Positions 1 to 8,933 of a DNA stretch of 64,000 nt are shown piece by piece (position 1 is the first letter of the stretch; each line of letters opens with the position of its first letter). The notes under the pieces were generated by a model, which was not told the origin of the DNA, searched no databases, and saw only the letters and a list, made by a program, of their open reading frames with translations. The position numbers and the translations under genes were made by a program. Source of the stretch: CAZPXZ01 sp965219495 (lineage in GTDB: Bacteria; Pseudomonadota; Alphaproteobacteria; Rhodobacterales; CAZPXZ01); contig OZ244777.1 of NCBI GenBank assembly GCA_965219495.1, positions 1,674,001-1,738,000 on the forward strand, in the 5' to 3' direction.

Positions 1-228
1 CATGCAGTTGGTTCGTGTCGCGCCGCACAACGTTCCCATCCTCCGAAGGCGCGGCAACCGGCGGCCCGCCAAAGGACAGCACATGTCGGACCCGGTTCCA
101 CCCCTCGATCCCAAGGAGAACGTCCCCCGGGCTTGCCGTGGCGGGTGACGATGGCCGTCTCTCCCCCGCCGCCGCTCCCACCAGGCCGAAAGCCGGGCCT
201 TGGCATCGCGCAGCTGGACTTCTCGCAT
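1..228 (-). pseudogene. Phd/YefM-family antitoxin, frameshifted and cut by window edge
   Basis: The minus strand starts with ATG at 228 behind GAAGG and reads MREVQLRDAKARLSA, the typical N-terminus of Phd/YefM antitoxins, which bind operator DNA and neutralise a partner toxin. The homology then jumps frame twice. One frame carries ETAIVTRHGKP (about 120-165) and a third carries VLLGIEGWNRVRHVLSFGG (about 55-110). All three are consecutive parts of one Phd protein, so at least two indels separate them. No single frame spans the domain, so it is either a decayed antitoxin or an assembly-error region. A partner toxin (PIN or RelE type) would lie off the left edge. Confidence 0.72.
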
Positions 229-446
229 GATGGCCTTCAAAGGAACCTACCTGGTCTCAATTGATCAAAGAGCGAGACAAAGCAATAACGGATTTAGTGT
301 ATGGAACTGCGTGCAAACGCTCCAAAACCTCTCCTCGGTCATAGCTTGGCATGTTCGACAACACGATTGAATTGCGCGCCCACCCGTCGACCCCGACCTG
401 GCCGCGGATACGCCAACACTGGTTGCCGGATTCAGACCGGAAACCG

Positions 447-1871
447 CTACAGTTCCGGCAACTGACGGGAACGCCAAGTGGCCTTTTGAAAGATGTGGCC
501 CAGATTGAAAAGTAGTGGCTCGCTGAAAGGAGGCCCGATCAGTTGAAAGGAAACGGGCATCCCATCAGGCGAACGGCCGCAAGGGACCGTCAGCGCGGGA
601 ATGCCCATGAAGTTCGCCGGCTTGGTATTGCGCGCCAGATCCAGCGGCAGCCGGGACTGGTTTTCCAGGTACCTGTCCACGTCCGACATCTTCGGAGCGC
701 ATCCGGAAAGAGTCGGGGTCAGGAGCGCGTCCACGCGCGAGAATACCCTCTCGCGATACTCCGCCAATGCCGGAGCCCGGCAGGCAAGCGCCTCGATATA
801 CCGGGTGGCCGGACAGCAGAGCCCGTATTCCAGGGCGTGCCGGGTAACAGGCGTGTATAGATCCGCATGGTCCCGCAACCACTTCTTATGGACTCGCGCT
901 CCTTCGGCGAAAATGATCACGTTCCCCATTACATCCATTGGCGCCGGGTCGGGGACGGGGAGTTCCACGATTTCGGCTCCCTCCGCTCGGAATACTTCCC
1001 GACTGGCCGCCAGTACTTGCTCGACTTCCGAGTCGAGACCCTCCCAGAAGTAATTGGAGGGAATACCGACGCGGCGGCCGGACATCGACCGTTCCAGGTC
1101 ATCGAGATAGGCGGGAACATCGTGCTGGAAACTCGCGCCGTCCAATCGATCGAACCCGGCAACAACGCCCGTCACCAGCGCGCAATCGGCGACAGTGCGA
1201 GTCAAGGGTCCCGAGCAGTCCAGCGTGTCGCTCAAGGGCAGGATTCCATACCTGCTGATCAGACCCTCCGTCGGTTTCAGGCCGACGGCTCCACACATGC
1301 TGGCCGGCAGGCGAATGGACCCGCCGGAATCGCTTCCCATGCTCGCATAGACGAGGCCGCCCGCGACCGCCGCGGCGGAACCGCTGGACGACCCACCGGT
1401 GACCCGATCCGGGTCCCACGGATTGCGGGCTCGCCCGACCAGGACATTGAGCCCGAAAGGATTGCAGCCGCTATCCGAAGTGTTGACCCCGCCAAGGTCG
1501 ATGGCGCCAGCCCGGTCCAGCCGGTCGATCGTGGTCGCCGTGCGGTCCGGCCGGAATTCGGCGTGGATGCGGGATCCGCAAGTGGCAAGGCGTCCCTGGC
1601 GGAAGTAGGTGTCCTTGTGCGCCACCGGAACGCCATGCAGAGCCCCGGAACTCTCGCCACGCGAAAGAGTTTCATCCGCGCGACGCGCTCCTGCGAGCGC
1701 CTGTTCGTGCTCCACATGTATGAATGCGTTCCAGGCCTGCTGGGAACGATCAACCCGTTCCAGGCAGGCGCTCACAACCTCCAGACTGGAGTATTCCTTT
1801 TTTCGAATGCCCTCCGCTACTTCGCTGAGGCTGAGACCGCAAGGCGCCTCGCTTGCCTCAGACCCTTTCAT
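447..1871 (-). CDS. Amidase signature family enzyme
   Basis: A 474-residue amidase-signature hydrolase, cleaving C-N amide bonds in the cytoplasm with a Ser-cisSer-Lys triad. Visible motifs are AHKDTY (catalytic Lys), GGSSSGSAAAVA (cis-Ser loop) and DSGGSIR (nucleophile Ser), followed by GAVGLKPT. Length is normal for the family. ATG 1871 sits behind AGGCAGGACG; the frame stays open further upstream but overlaps another gene there. It overlaps the AtzG-like small gene by 14 bp and is the last gene of a minus-strand cluster with HyuA/HyuB, so it probably hydrolyses the opened amide product. The exact substrate cannot be told. Confidence 0.93.
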   Translation of the reverse strand: MKGSEASEAPCGLSLSEVAEGIRKKEYSSLEVVSACLERVDRSQQAWNAFIHVEHEQALAGARRADETLSRGESSGALHGVPVAHKDTYFRQGRLATCGSRIHAEFRPDRTATTIDRLDRAGAIDLGGVNTSDSGCNPFGLNVLVGRARNPWDPDRVTGGSSSGSAAAVAGGLVYASMGSDSGGSIRLPASMCGAVGLKPTEGLISRYGILPLSDTLDCSGPLTRTVADCALVTGVVAGFDRLDGASFQHDVPAYLDDLERSMSGRRVGIPSNYFWEGLDSEVEQVLAASREVFRAEGAEIVELPVPDPAPMDVMGNVIIFAEGARVHKKWLRDHADLYTPVTRHALEYGLCCPATRYIEALACRAPALAEYRERVFSRVDALLTPTLSGCAPKMSDVDRYLENQSRLPLDLARNTKPANFMGIPALTVPCGRSPDGMPVSFQLIGPPFSEPLLFNLGHIFQKATWRSRQLPEL

Positions 1872-2061
1872 CGTCCTGCCTCTGCAAGGCGCGGCGAAAA
1901 ATTGTGGGCTGATCCTGTGGCGTGAGTCTGCTGGCCTTCTCGGATACGACCCCCGCGACGGCGGCCTCAATTCTCGCGAGATCTTCCGCCCGTTCCTTGG
2001 AAATGCGGATTCCGTGCCACGCCTCCACAATGCGGCGCATCATCGGCCCTGTGATATGCAC
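1858..2061 (-). CDS. AtzG-like small amidase partner (DUF4089-like)
   Basis: A 67-residue helical protein from GTG 2061, behind an excellent GGAGGA site. Its stop overlaps the amidase start. The charged N-terminal helix, the AxxL pattern and the C-terminal DQPTIFRRA resemble the DUF4089/AtzG group, small proteins encoded just before AtzE-type amidases and forming a complex with them. The placement, size and C-terminal pattern support this. Sequence similarity is weak by eye, so the family assignment is an inference, but the ribosome site and coupling argue the gene is real. Confidence 0.55.
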   Translation of the reverse strand: MHITGPMMRRIVEAWHGIRISKERAEDLARIEAAVAGVVSEKASRLTPQDQPTIFRRALQRQDDERV

Positions 2062-2127
2062 ATCCCTTCCTCCGCGCTGCGGGTTTCTGGGGCAAGACCG
2101 CAATCCTGCCCCGCCGCCCGGTCAAGA

Positions 2128-3243
2128 CTAGGCGAGGGCGTAGCGCCGCAAGGCCCCGCGATCCAGTTCCACGCCCAGGCCGGGCCGGTTCGGCGGCGCC
2201 ACACCGCCATCTCTGACCAGCCAAGTTTCTCCGAGTATCAGGTCGTCCTCGATCCAGTCAATCAGGGCTTGAGCGGGACGGTTCAACTCCGGACAGGCCA
2301 ACCCCAGGTGGCACATGACAGCCCAGGCGATGCCCAGTTCCCAACGTGCGCGAAGCCAGAAACGCTTTCCGGTCGCATTGACCTGATGCATGAAGGAAAT
2401 CGTCCTGGAAATCCCGCCGAGGAGCGAAGGATCGCTTACCACGGAGTCGATGGCCGGATGCGCCGACAACGCGTCCAAGTCAATGCAATGCGTGGACACG
2501 GGCACCCCGAATTCGGTTCTGAGCCGACCGACGAACGACAAGCCTGCGACCGGCTCTTCGATGTTGGCAACCCTTGCGCCTGCCGCTCCGGCAAGAAACC
2601 GCCTCGCCTGTTCCAAGCTGAAACCCATGTTCGCGTCGACCGCAATTTCGACGTCGGGCCCGAGCGCTTCCCGCACAGCGTGAACAACCCTGATTTCGCA
2701 TTCCGGAGTGTGCAGGCCCACCTTGTACTCGAACATGCGCGCTCCGGTCTTCGCAACGTTTGCGGACGCAATCTCCGCCATCTCGGATGCGATTACCTCG
2801 CCGGATTTACCCTCGCGCGGGTCGACCGAGTAGGCATAGGCCACGAAAGGCGCCCGCTCTCGGCAAGCTCCTCCCAGAAGCTGGAATAGCGGACGTCCTG
2901 TTTCCTTCCCGAGGATGTCCCAAAGCGCGATCTCGATTCCGGCGAACGCGTTCCGCTCGCATAGGAACTCGGGATACCCGTAATCGAACGGCTCCTTGGC
3001 CAGGCAAATGTCCGTCATCGCCCGCCGGTCGCTGACCTGCATGCCCACCAATTTCGGCGTGAATTTCTCGTTGATGATCTCCGCACACCAGTCGCCTCTC
3101 GCTTCGCCCAGCCCGCTGATTCCCGCATCGGTTTCAACTTCGACGACGGTTGCAAGCATGTGATCCATGGTTCGCTTGGAGTAGGCAGCGATCCGGGTGA
3201 CCGGCACCCGGACAGGTGTGGCGCGGATTGAAGCGATGATCAT
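2128..3243 (-). CDS. Mandelate racemase/muconate lactonizing family enzyme
   Basis: A 371-residue enolase-superfamily protein with a capping domain in roughly residues 1-125 and then a TIM barrel. Metal-ligand motifs VDANMG and NIEEPV are present, a Lys sits in FEYKVG, and SDPSLLGGI offers a further ligand. The C-terminus (ELGIAWAVMCHL) resembles the glucarate-dehydratase-like subgroup. Such enzymes abstract the alpha proton of carboxylates for racemisation, dehydration or cycloisomerisation. ATG 3243 overlaps the hyuB stop (ATGA), so it is translationally coupled to HyuB and probably acts on the same compound, perhaps by racemising an intermediate. Confidence 0.9.
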   Translation of the reverse strand: MIIASIRATPVRVPVTRIAAYSKRTMDHMLATVVEVETDAGISGLGEARGDWCAEIINEKFTPKLVGMQVSDRRAMTDICLAKEPFDYGYPEFLCERNAFAGIEIALWDILGKETGRPLFQLLGGACRERAPFVAYAYSVDPREGKSGEVIASEMAEIASANVAKTGARMFEYKVGLHTPECEIRVVHAVREALGPDVEIAVDANMGFSLEQARRFLAGAAGARVANIEEPVAGLSFVGRLRTEFGVPVSTHCIDLDALSAHPAIDSVVSDPSLLGGISRTISFMHQVNATGKRFWLRARWELGIAWAVMCHLGLACPELNRPAQALIDWIEDDLILGETWLVRDGGVAPPNRPGLGVELDRGALRRYALA

Positions 3244-5012
3244 GTTGCCGAACCTGCCCAATCCCGGTTCATGGCTTTCCCGCGCCGTTTTTCCCGGAGC
3301 GCCGTCGTGGCAGGGTCATCCACCCGGAAGCCCTGCAAGCCCTCCGTGATCACGACCCCATAGGCCTCGCGGGCCTGATCGGAAGAGACTTTCTCTTCTC
3401 GAACATCCTTGAGCACACGTTCCGGATCGCGGTCCATGGGATTGCCGTAGCCGCCGCCACCGGACATCACATGGTAGAACACGTCTCCCCGCTTGAGTTT
3501 CCGTACCTCCATCATCAGAACCGGCAGGATCCGTTTCTCGCCTGCGGGATTGAGAATATTCCATGAAGGGGATCCGTCTTTCCCGCCAAAGAGCCCGTGA
3601 GGCGGATACTTTCGCTTGTCCGACCGGACATTCAGAATCGCTTTCTCGGCCCGGACCTGGTATTCGCGGCATAACGCCAACCCGCCCCGGAATTTGCCGG
3701 GGCCGCCCGTATCCGCCACCAATGCATACTGATTCATGCGTATGGGAAAATCGCTTTCAATCATTTCTATCGACACGTTGGACTGGTTCGCGCCCATGTG
3801 CGGGACGCCTTCCTGCCCGTCATGGGCAGCGGTGCCACCCCAGTTCCCCATGAAGGTCTCGCAGAACACGAACGCCTTTCCATTCTGGTAACCGGCGATG
3901 GTCGGCAAAGTGGAACCGCCGCTGCCATCCGCGGGCACCCTGTCGGGTACGACCTTGGCCAACGCGCCGAATAGGCAGTCAACCATTCGATATCCCGTTA
4001 TGCCGCGTGCGCCGGAAGGCGCGGGAAAACGTGGATTAATCAAGGTGCCCTCCGGCGCTGTAACCGTGACGGGGACGGTGAATCCGTGGCAATTCGGAAT
4101 GTCCGAACGCATCACCGAACGAATGGCGGTGTAGGTGGCTGCCTTGGAGAACGGAAACGAGGGGTTGATGCCTCCCGCGACCTGCGGCGAGGAACCGGAC
4201 CAGTCAACCAGAATCGAACTGCCCTTCACGGTAACGGTGGCATTCACGACGATTGTTTCGGGATCATCGCCAAGCCCGTCAATGTGATCGCAAAAACCGA
4301 ACGTGCCGTCCGGGAACTCTTCGATTTCGGTCCTAGTCAGCCGTTCCGCGTAAGACTGGAGGTGCGCCCCGTAATGCCGGACCAATTCCTCTCCATATCT
4401 CTCGATCAGGGCAAGAAATTCCCTTTCACCACTCTTGCAGGCGGCAACCTGGGCCTGTAAATCGCCGATAACCTTGTCCGGAGTGCGCACATTCAGTGCA
4501 ATGATTTCCCATAGCGCCTGATTGGCCCTTCCCCTTTCCGTGAACTTGACGAGCGGGATGCGCAGTCCTTCCTGGTAGATCTCCTCGACCCCCAGAGAAT
4601 TGCTGCCCGCAACGATGCCGCCGACATCGGAGTGGTGCGCTACGGTCGTCGCCCAGGCTACGACGCGGTCCCCCAAGAAAATCGGCATGGCGATGTAAAT
4701 GTCCGGCAGGTGCTGCGCCGCCGCCGCATACGGATCATTGAAAATGAAGGTATCATCTGGATCAATCCGCCCCGCATATTCGCGGATGAGATTTCGCATG
4801 GCGTCATAGAAACTGCCCATGTGCATCGGCGTGCAGATTCCCTGCGCAAGGGTTTTTCCATCTGCGTCGCAGATCGCGGTGGAGAAATCGAGCGAGTCCC
4901 GTACGATCCCCGAATGCGCCGTGCGCATGAGTGTCAGGGCCATGTCATCGGCAATGGCGTCGAAGCTGTTCTTGATCACTTCGAGCTGAAACGGGTCGAT
5001 GTCCTGTGCCAT
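3240..5012 (-). CDS. hyuB: Hydantoinase B / N-methylhydantoinase beta subunit
   Basis: A 590-residue HyuB-family protein. The N-terminal DPFQLEVIKNSF, the block around TLMRTAHSGIVRDSLDFS, and the glycine-rich C-terminal segment VMSGGGGYGNP are typical. HyuB pairs with HyuA in ATP-dependent hydrolysis of hydantoins and related cyclic amides (5-oxoprolinase, N-methylhydantoinase and acetone carboxylase superfamily). It lies 14 bp downstream of hyuA and overlaps the next gene by 4 bp. Length is normal and the frame is intact. The substrate cannot be resolved by eye. Confidence 0.94.
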   Translation of the reverse strand: MAQDIDPFQLEVIKNSFDAIADDMALTLMRTAHSGIVRDSLDFSTAICDADGKTLAQGICTPMHMGSFYDAMRNLIREYAGRIDPDDTFIFNDPYAAAAQHLPDIYIAMPIFLGDRVVAWATTVAHHSDVGGIVAGSNSLGVEEIYQEGLRIPLVKFTERGRANQALWEIIALNVRTPDKVIGDLQAQVAACKSGEREFLALIERYGEELVRHYGAHLQSYAERLTRTEIEEFPDGTFGFCDHIDGLGDDPETIVVNATVTVKGSSILVDWSGSSPQVAGGINPSFPFSKAATYTAIRSVMRSDIPNCHGFTVPVTVTAPEGTLINPRFPAPSGARGITGYRMVDCLFGALAKVVPDRVPADGSGGSTLPTIAGYQNGKAFVFCETFMGNWGGTAAHDGQEGVPHMGANQSNVSIEMIESDFPIRMNQYALVADTGGPGKFRGGLALCREYQVRAEKAILNVRSDKRKYPPHGLFGGKDGSPSWNILNPAGEKRILPVLMMEVRKLKRGDVFYHVMSGGGGYGNPMDRDPERVLKDVREEKVSSDQAREAYGVVITEGLQGFRVDDPATTALREKRRGKAMNRDWAGSAT

Positions 5013-5026
5013 GTCCGTCTGCTCCG

Positions 5027-7132
5027 TCAGCTATTGGCGCCGACTTTAATTATAACGTTTCCGATCTGGTCGACCGCGGCCGTGCAGTCGGGCGGAACCA
5101 CGATGGTTCCTTCGTATTCTTCGACAATGATCGGCCCCGGCTCTGGCGTATCGCCAAGCCCTTCGCGGCCCATCACCCGGGTATCCGCCAAGCCCAGATC
5201 CGCTCCGAAATACGCGGACCGGATTTCTTCCTTCCCCGACGATGTTTCCGGAACGAACACGGGATCCACTTGTCCGTTGGGCTGGCGGGTGGCGACCAGC
5301 CGCAGGTTCACGACTTCCACCGGGAACTCTCCGGAGAAGGCATGCCCGTAGCGCGCGAGATGCATCGCCTCGAAGCGTTTGCAGAGATCCTCCGCCGCGG
5401 ACGGACCCAGCGGCGCATCCGCGAACGGAATTGTCAATTCGTAGGCCTGGCCCCGAAATCGCACATCGGCCTGCCGGCTGAAAGCCACCACAGACGGGTC
5501 GCCGCCGATGACCGGCGTGATCCGCCCTGCGAGTTCTCCGTAAATCGCTTCCGCCTTGTCGAGCGGCATGTCCTTCGCCGGGTGAAGAAATGGCGCAGTC
5601 TCGTTCATTTCGAGGTTGGAGAACAACAGGCCCAGTGAACTGAAGACCCCGGCCGCCATGGGTACGACGACCTGCCCGACCTGAAGGACGCGGGCGAGGT
5701 CCACCGCGTGCACGCCACCGCTTCCTCCGAACGCGAACAGCGCGAAGTCCCTGGGGTCCCGGCCGCGATAGGTCGTCACCGCCTTGACCGCCCTCATCAT
5801 GTTCGCGTTGGCCACGGTGTGAATGCCGTGTGCCGCCTCCAGCAGCCCGCAACCGATCGGCCGGGCGACGCCGCTCTCCACCGCTCGGTGGGCCAGTTCC
5901 GCATGCACCGCGACCGATCCTCCCGCCAGCGCTCTCGGGTTCAGGAAGCCGAGCACCAGGTTGGCATCCGTAACCGTCGGCTCCGGGTTTCCCAGTCCGT
6001 AACATGCCGGACCGGGAGAAGCGCCGGCACTCTTCGGGCCAACCTTCAATGAACCCGCCTTGTCCAGCCAGGCGATGCTTCCACCTCCCGCGCCGACCTC
6101 CGAGATGTCGATCACCGGCAGGCTCAGCGAATATCCTCCCCCGCTGAGGAGCGCGCTCCCACTCGACATCCCGAATCCCACCTCGTATTCCTCCGCGAAC
6201 AAGAGTTCGCCTGCCTGAATGATGGATGCCTTCGCGGTTGTCCCGCCCATGTCGAGGGTGATCACGTCCCTGAACCCCGATAGCCGGGCCACATGTGCTG
6301 CGCCAATGACACCTGCGGCGGGTCCGCACTCGACGATCTGGGCCGGCCTTCGGGTCGCGGACCTCGCGTCCAGGATGCCGCCGCTCGACTGCATGACCAT
6401 CAGATCTCCGCCGACGTTCGCGGTGCGAAGCTGCTCGACCATGGAATCCAGGTAGCGCCGGACGGGCGGTCCGACATAGGAGTTGATGACGGTCGTGCTC
6501 GTTCGTTCGTACTCGCGTTTCTGGGGCAGTACATCCACCGAGAGCGAAACAAATTTTCCGGGCATGACCTTGTCGAGAATTTCTCCCATCCGCCGCTCAT
6601 GGGACGGATTGGCGTAGGCGTGCAGGAAGCAGACCGCGACAGCCTCGACACCGGAGTCCCGGATACGCTCGGCCGTCCGCAACGCATCCTCTTCTACTAG
6701 CGGCTCCCAGATTTCACCATCCGGTCCCATGCGTTCGCTGACTTCGAACCGCAGGTTTCGCGGCACCAATGGTTCAGGCTTTTCGTAGAGCGGGTCGTAC
6801 AGGGCCGGCACGCGAATCCGGCGCAGTTCGAGCACATCGCGAAACCCGCGCGTGGTGACCAACGCGGTAGACGCCCCCTCATGTTCCAGGATGGCGTTGG
6901 TGGCCACCGTGCAGCCGTGCAGCACCATCTCCAACTCGCCGAGAGGAGAATCGAGTTCTTCCATCAGGCTTTGGATCCCGTCGATCACGGCATCCGCGTA
7001 ATTGGCGGGGGTGGAAGAAACCTTCCGGGTCGCCAGCCTCCCCTCACCGGTGATTACGGCGATATCCGTGAATGTGCCGCCGATGTCCGCCGCAATCCGC
7101 CGAACGGCTTCGGATGCCGAATCCGATCTCAA
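5027..7132 (-). CDS. hyuA: Hydantoinase A / N-methylhydantoinase alpha subunit
   Basis: An ATP-binding HyuA-family protein with the ASKHA-type phosphate loop ADIGGTFTD near the start, GGTTAK, and the glycine-rich FGGSGGVHAVDLA. It couples ATP hydrolysis to opening of a cyclic amide together with HyuB. The frame runs open to 7318, but the extra 62 codons are arginine- and proline-rich and unlike the family. TTG 7132 has GGGAG eight bases upstream and gives 701 residues, a normal size, so I chose it. This rare start should be verified. Confidence 0.92.
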   Translation of the reverse strand: MRSDSASEAVRRIAADIGGTFTDIAVITGEGRLATRKVSSTPANYADAVIDGIQSLMEELDSPLGELEMVLHGCTVATNAILEHEGASTALVTTRGFRDVLELRRIRVPALYDPLYEKPEPLVPRNLRFEVSERMGPDGEIWEPLVEEDALRTAERIRDSGVEAVAVCFLHAYANPSHERRMGEILDKVMPGKFVSLSVDVLPQKREYERTSTTVINSYVGPPVRRYLDSMVEQLRTANVGGDLMVMQSSGGILDARSATRRPAQIVECGPAAGVIGAAHVARLSGFRDVITLDMGGTTAKASIIQAGELLFAEEYEVGFGMSSGSALLSGGGYSLSLPVIDISEVGAGGGSIAWLDKAGSLKVGPKSAGASPGPACYGLGNPEPTVTDANLVLGFLNPRALAGGSVAVHAELAHRAVESGVARPIGCGLLEAAHGIHTVANANMMRAVKAVTTYRGRDPRDFALFAFGGSGGVHAVDLARVLQVGQVVVPMAAGVFSSLGLLFSNLEMNETAPFLHPAKDMPLDKAEAIYGELAGRITPVIGGDPSVVAFSRQADVRFRGQAYELTIPFADAPLGPSAAEDLCKRFEAMHLARYGHAFSGEFPVEVVNLRLVATRQPNGQVDPVFVPETSSGKEEIRSAYFGADLGLADTRVMGREGLGDTPEPGPIIVEEYEGTIVVPPDCTAAVDQIGNVIIKVGANS

Positions 7133-7321
7133 AGAACTCTCCCGCGACTCAGGGCCTGATTTGGACGGCAAACATGTGAATCCTGCATGATCCGAAAGTC
7201 CCGCTTTCCGACGACACGGCGCATTCCGGAAGGGTTCTGTCCTCCGGCAGGCGAGTCGCAGGCCGGAGAAAGGGTATTGAATTCCCGCACGATCACGGGC
7301 AACCCGCTCATCTTGCAAACC

Positions 7322-7981
7322 TTAGAACGCGTCCGGCTCGGGGAGCCCCAAGAGTTCGACGGTTGATCTTCCCGCGTCGATTCCGGTTTCAATTCGGCTC
7401 TCCATGGCCATACGGTCCATGCATCGCTGCAACAAGCCATCTGCCGCGTTTCGGGGCACGATCACTACCCCGTCACCGTCGCCGCAAACCAGATCGCCCG
7501 GGGCCACCGCGCGTCCTCCACACTGGATCACGCCGTTGATCTCGCCACCCCAACCCTTGTGCGGGCCGGCCGGCACGATGCCTCGGCAATACACCGGAAC
7601 CTCGCTCGCCCGGAGTTCAGAACTGTCGCGCACGCTCCCGTCAATCACTATTCCCGTCACTCCCTTTCGGATGGCGGCACGCTGTAGAATCGCTCCCCAC
7701 ACCGCGGTATCCAGATACCCTCCGGCATCCACGACGATGGCCGCACCAGGCCATGCACGCGAAACCGCGTAGTGCAGCGCGGAATTGTCGCCGGCCATCA
7801 CCCGAACGGTCAGAGCCTGTCCGGCAAACGCGCTCTCCGGCGCAACGGGAGAAATTTCCGCGGTCATGGCGCCAAATCGATTGAGTTCATCGCTGATGAT
7901 GGAAGTGGGCACCGAGCGCCAGGCTGACATCGCCTTGGCGGAAACCTGCTTCCACTTGGGTTCGTAAATCTTGAGTGCCAT
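7322..7981 (-). CDS. RraA-like / HMG aldolase family protein
   Basis: A 219-residue RraA-like protein, a family that includes 4-hydroxy-4-methyl-2-oxoglutarate/oxaloacetate lyases and the RNase E regulator RraA. ISDELNRFG, the AGDNSALHYAV block, GVTGIVIDGSVRD and the C-terminal GDLVCGDGDGVVIVP match the family, with Asp/Arg residues that bind metal and oxoacid. ATG 7981 follows AAGAGG. It leads the minus-strand hydantoinase cluster, with about 190 bp before hyuA. An aldolase or decarboxylase acting on an oxoacid product would suit the context. Confidence 0.88.
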   Translation of the reverse strand: MALKIYEPKWKQVSAKAMSAWRSVPTSIISDELNRFGAMTAEISPVAPESAFAGQALTVRVMAGDNSALHYAVSRAWPGAAIVVDAGGYLDTAVWGAILQRAAIRKGVTGIVIDGSVRDSSELRASEVPVYCRGIVPAGPHKGWGGEINGVIQCGGRAVAPGDLVCGDGDGVVIVPRNAADGLLQRCMDRMAMESRIETGIDAGRSTVELLGLPEPDAF

Positions 7982-8109
7982 GAAGCCTCTTGTTGCGATG
8001 GGATGTTCCGACATCGGATAGCCGGGAACTGCTGCGCGCATAAACTACGTTCGTACGGTCCGTCATGCTAGCATCATCACGCGTTCATCAAACCGGAAGG
8101 GAGTGTTCC

Positions 8110-8472
8110 ATGAATGATGCAGGCTTTTTCAATGTTGCCGACCAGAGCCGAGGAATCCCCCGGGAACTGGCGGAAGGCCTCACCGCAAGAATTTATGTGG
8201 GCGACCGCGCCATGGTGTCCGTCGTTACCGTAGCGCCCCATGCCGAAAGCCAAGTGCATGACCATCCAGAGGAACAGTGGGGCGTGTTGGTGGAGGGCAA
8301 CGGCGTGCGAATTCAGGGTGGGCGCGAGATCCCCATCAGCGCGGGAGACTTTTGGCTGACGCCGGGCGGCGTCCCGCATGGCCTGAGAGCGGGCGCTCAA
8401 GGCGCCCGGGTCCTCGACTTCTTCGCCCCTCCTCGCCTGGCGTATACCCGGCCAGGAACGGGATTCGGATGA
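8110..8472 (+). CDS. Single-domain cupin protein
   Basis: A 120-residue cupin. The first motif appears as HDHPEEQWGVLVEG and the second as GDFWLTPGGVPHGL, giving His/Glu metal ligands in a beta-barrel. ATG 8110 is preceded by GGAAGGGAG. It is transcribed divergently from the RraA-like gene across a 128 bp gap that must hold both promoters. Cupins of this size serve as small isomerases, dioxygenase-like enzymes or ligand sensors; nothing here distinguishes these. A role linked to the neighbouring catabolic cluster is an inference. Confidence 0.88.
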   Translation: MNDAGFFNVADQSRGIPRELAEGLTARIYVGDRAMVSVVTVAPHAESQVHDHPEEQWGVLVEGNGVRIQGGREIPISAGDFWLTPGGVPHGLRAGAQGARVLDFFAPPRLAYTRPGTGFG

Positions 8473-8933
8473 TTCAAAGAGCACATTCTCGGTGATTCGC
8501 CCCGGCCGAGATCACTCTAACTTTGGTGGTTCCTTGCGGGTCATTTCCGGCTCGCTCGCGTTGGTCGAATTTCGAATGCGGATATATGAAAACATCGCAT
8601 ACGTTTCGAAAAAGCTATAATGGAAACATGAAACAGCTTGAGAGCGAACTTCTTTGTCCAGGACGCCAGGAATGATCTCCTCTGTACCGACAATGGCAGC
8701 ATGTCCAGAGAAAGCGTAATCCCAGGGTTTGGCAAGATCGTTTTCCGGTTCGGCAAAGCAATGGCCGATCCGTTAACCATGCAAATGCCGAACGCCTTGT
8801 GCCGAAACCTGCGTGAAGTATGCGAAATCGTTCCTTTCGTTCAGAAGCCGGGACCGGAAATCCCGTTCCGGAATGCCACAACCATCGGCTGCGATGTTCG
8901 GCGCAAGCCGGCACGACAGTCTTCCAATCGGAC
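8473..8933 (+). other. Intergenic stretch without a convincing gene
   Basis: No frame on either strand looks like a protein family. The stretch is more AT-rich than its neighbours around 8570-8640. A TATAAT appears near 8618 without a good -35 partner, followed by a 13-codon frame beginning ATGAAACAG, which I do not consider a gene. It may hold the promoter of the downstream hydrolase. Confidence 0.4.

Noticed and set aside
867..1925. A 352-codon plus-strand frame within the amidase region
   Set aside because: It is antisense to the amidase, whose catalytic motifs are clear. The frame has shadow composition.
7133..7318. The N-terminal 62 codons upstream in the HyuA frame
   Set aside because: Arg- and Pro-rich and unlike HyuA. 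TTG 7132 has a ribosome site and gives the usual family length.
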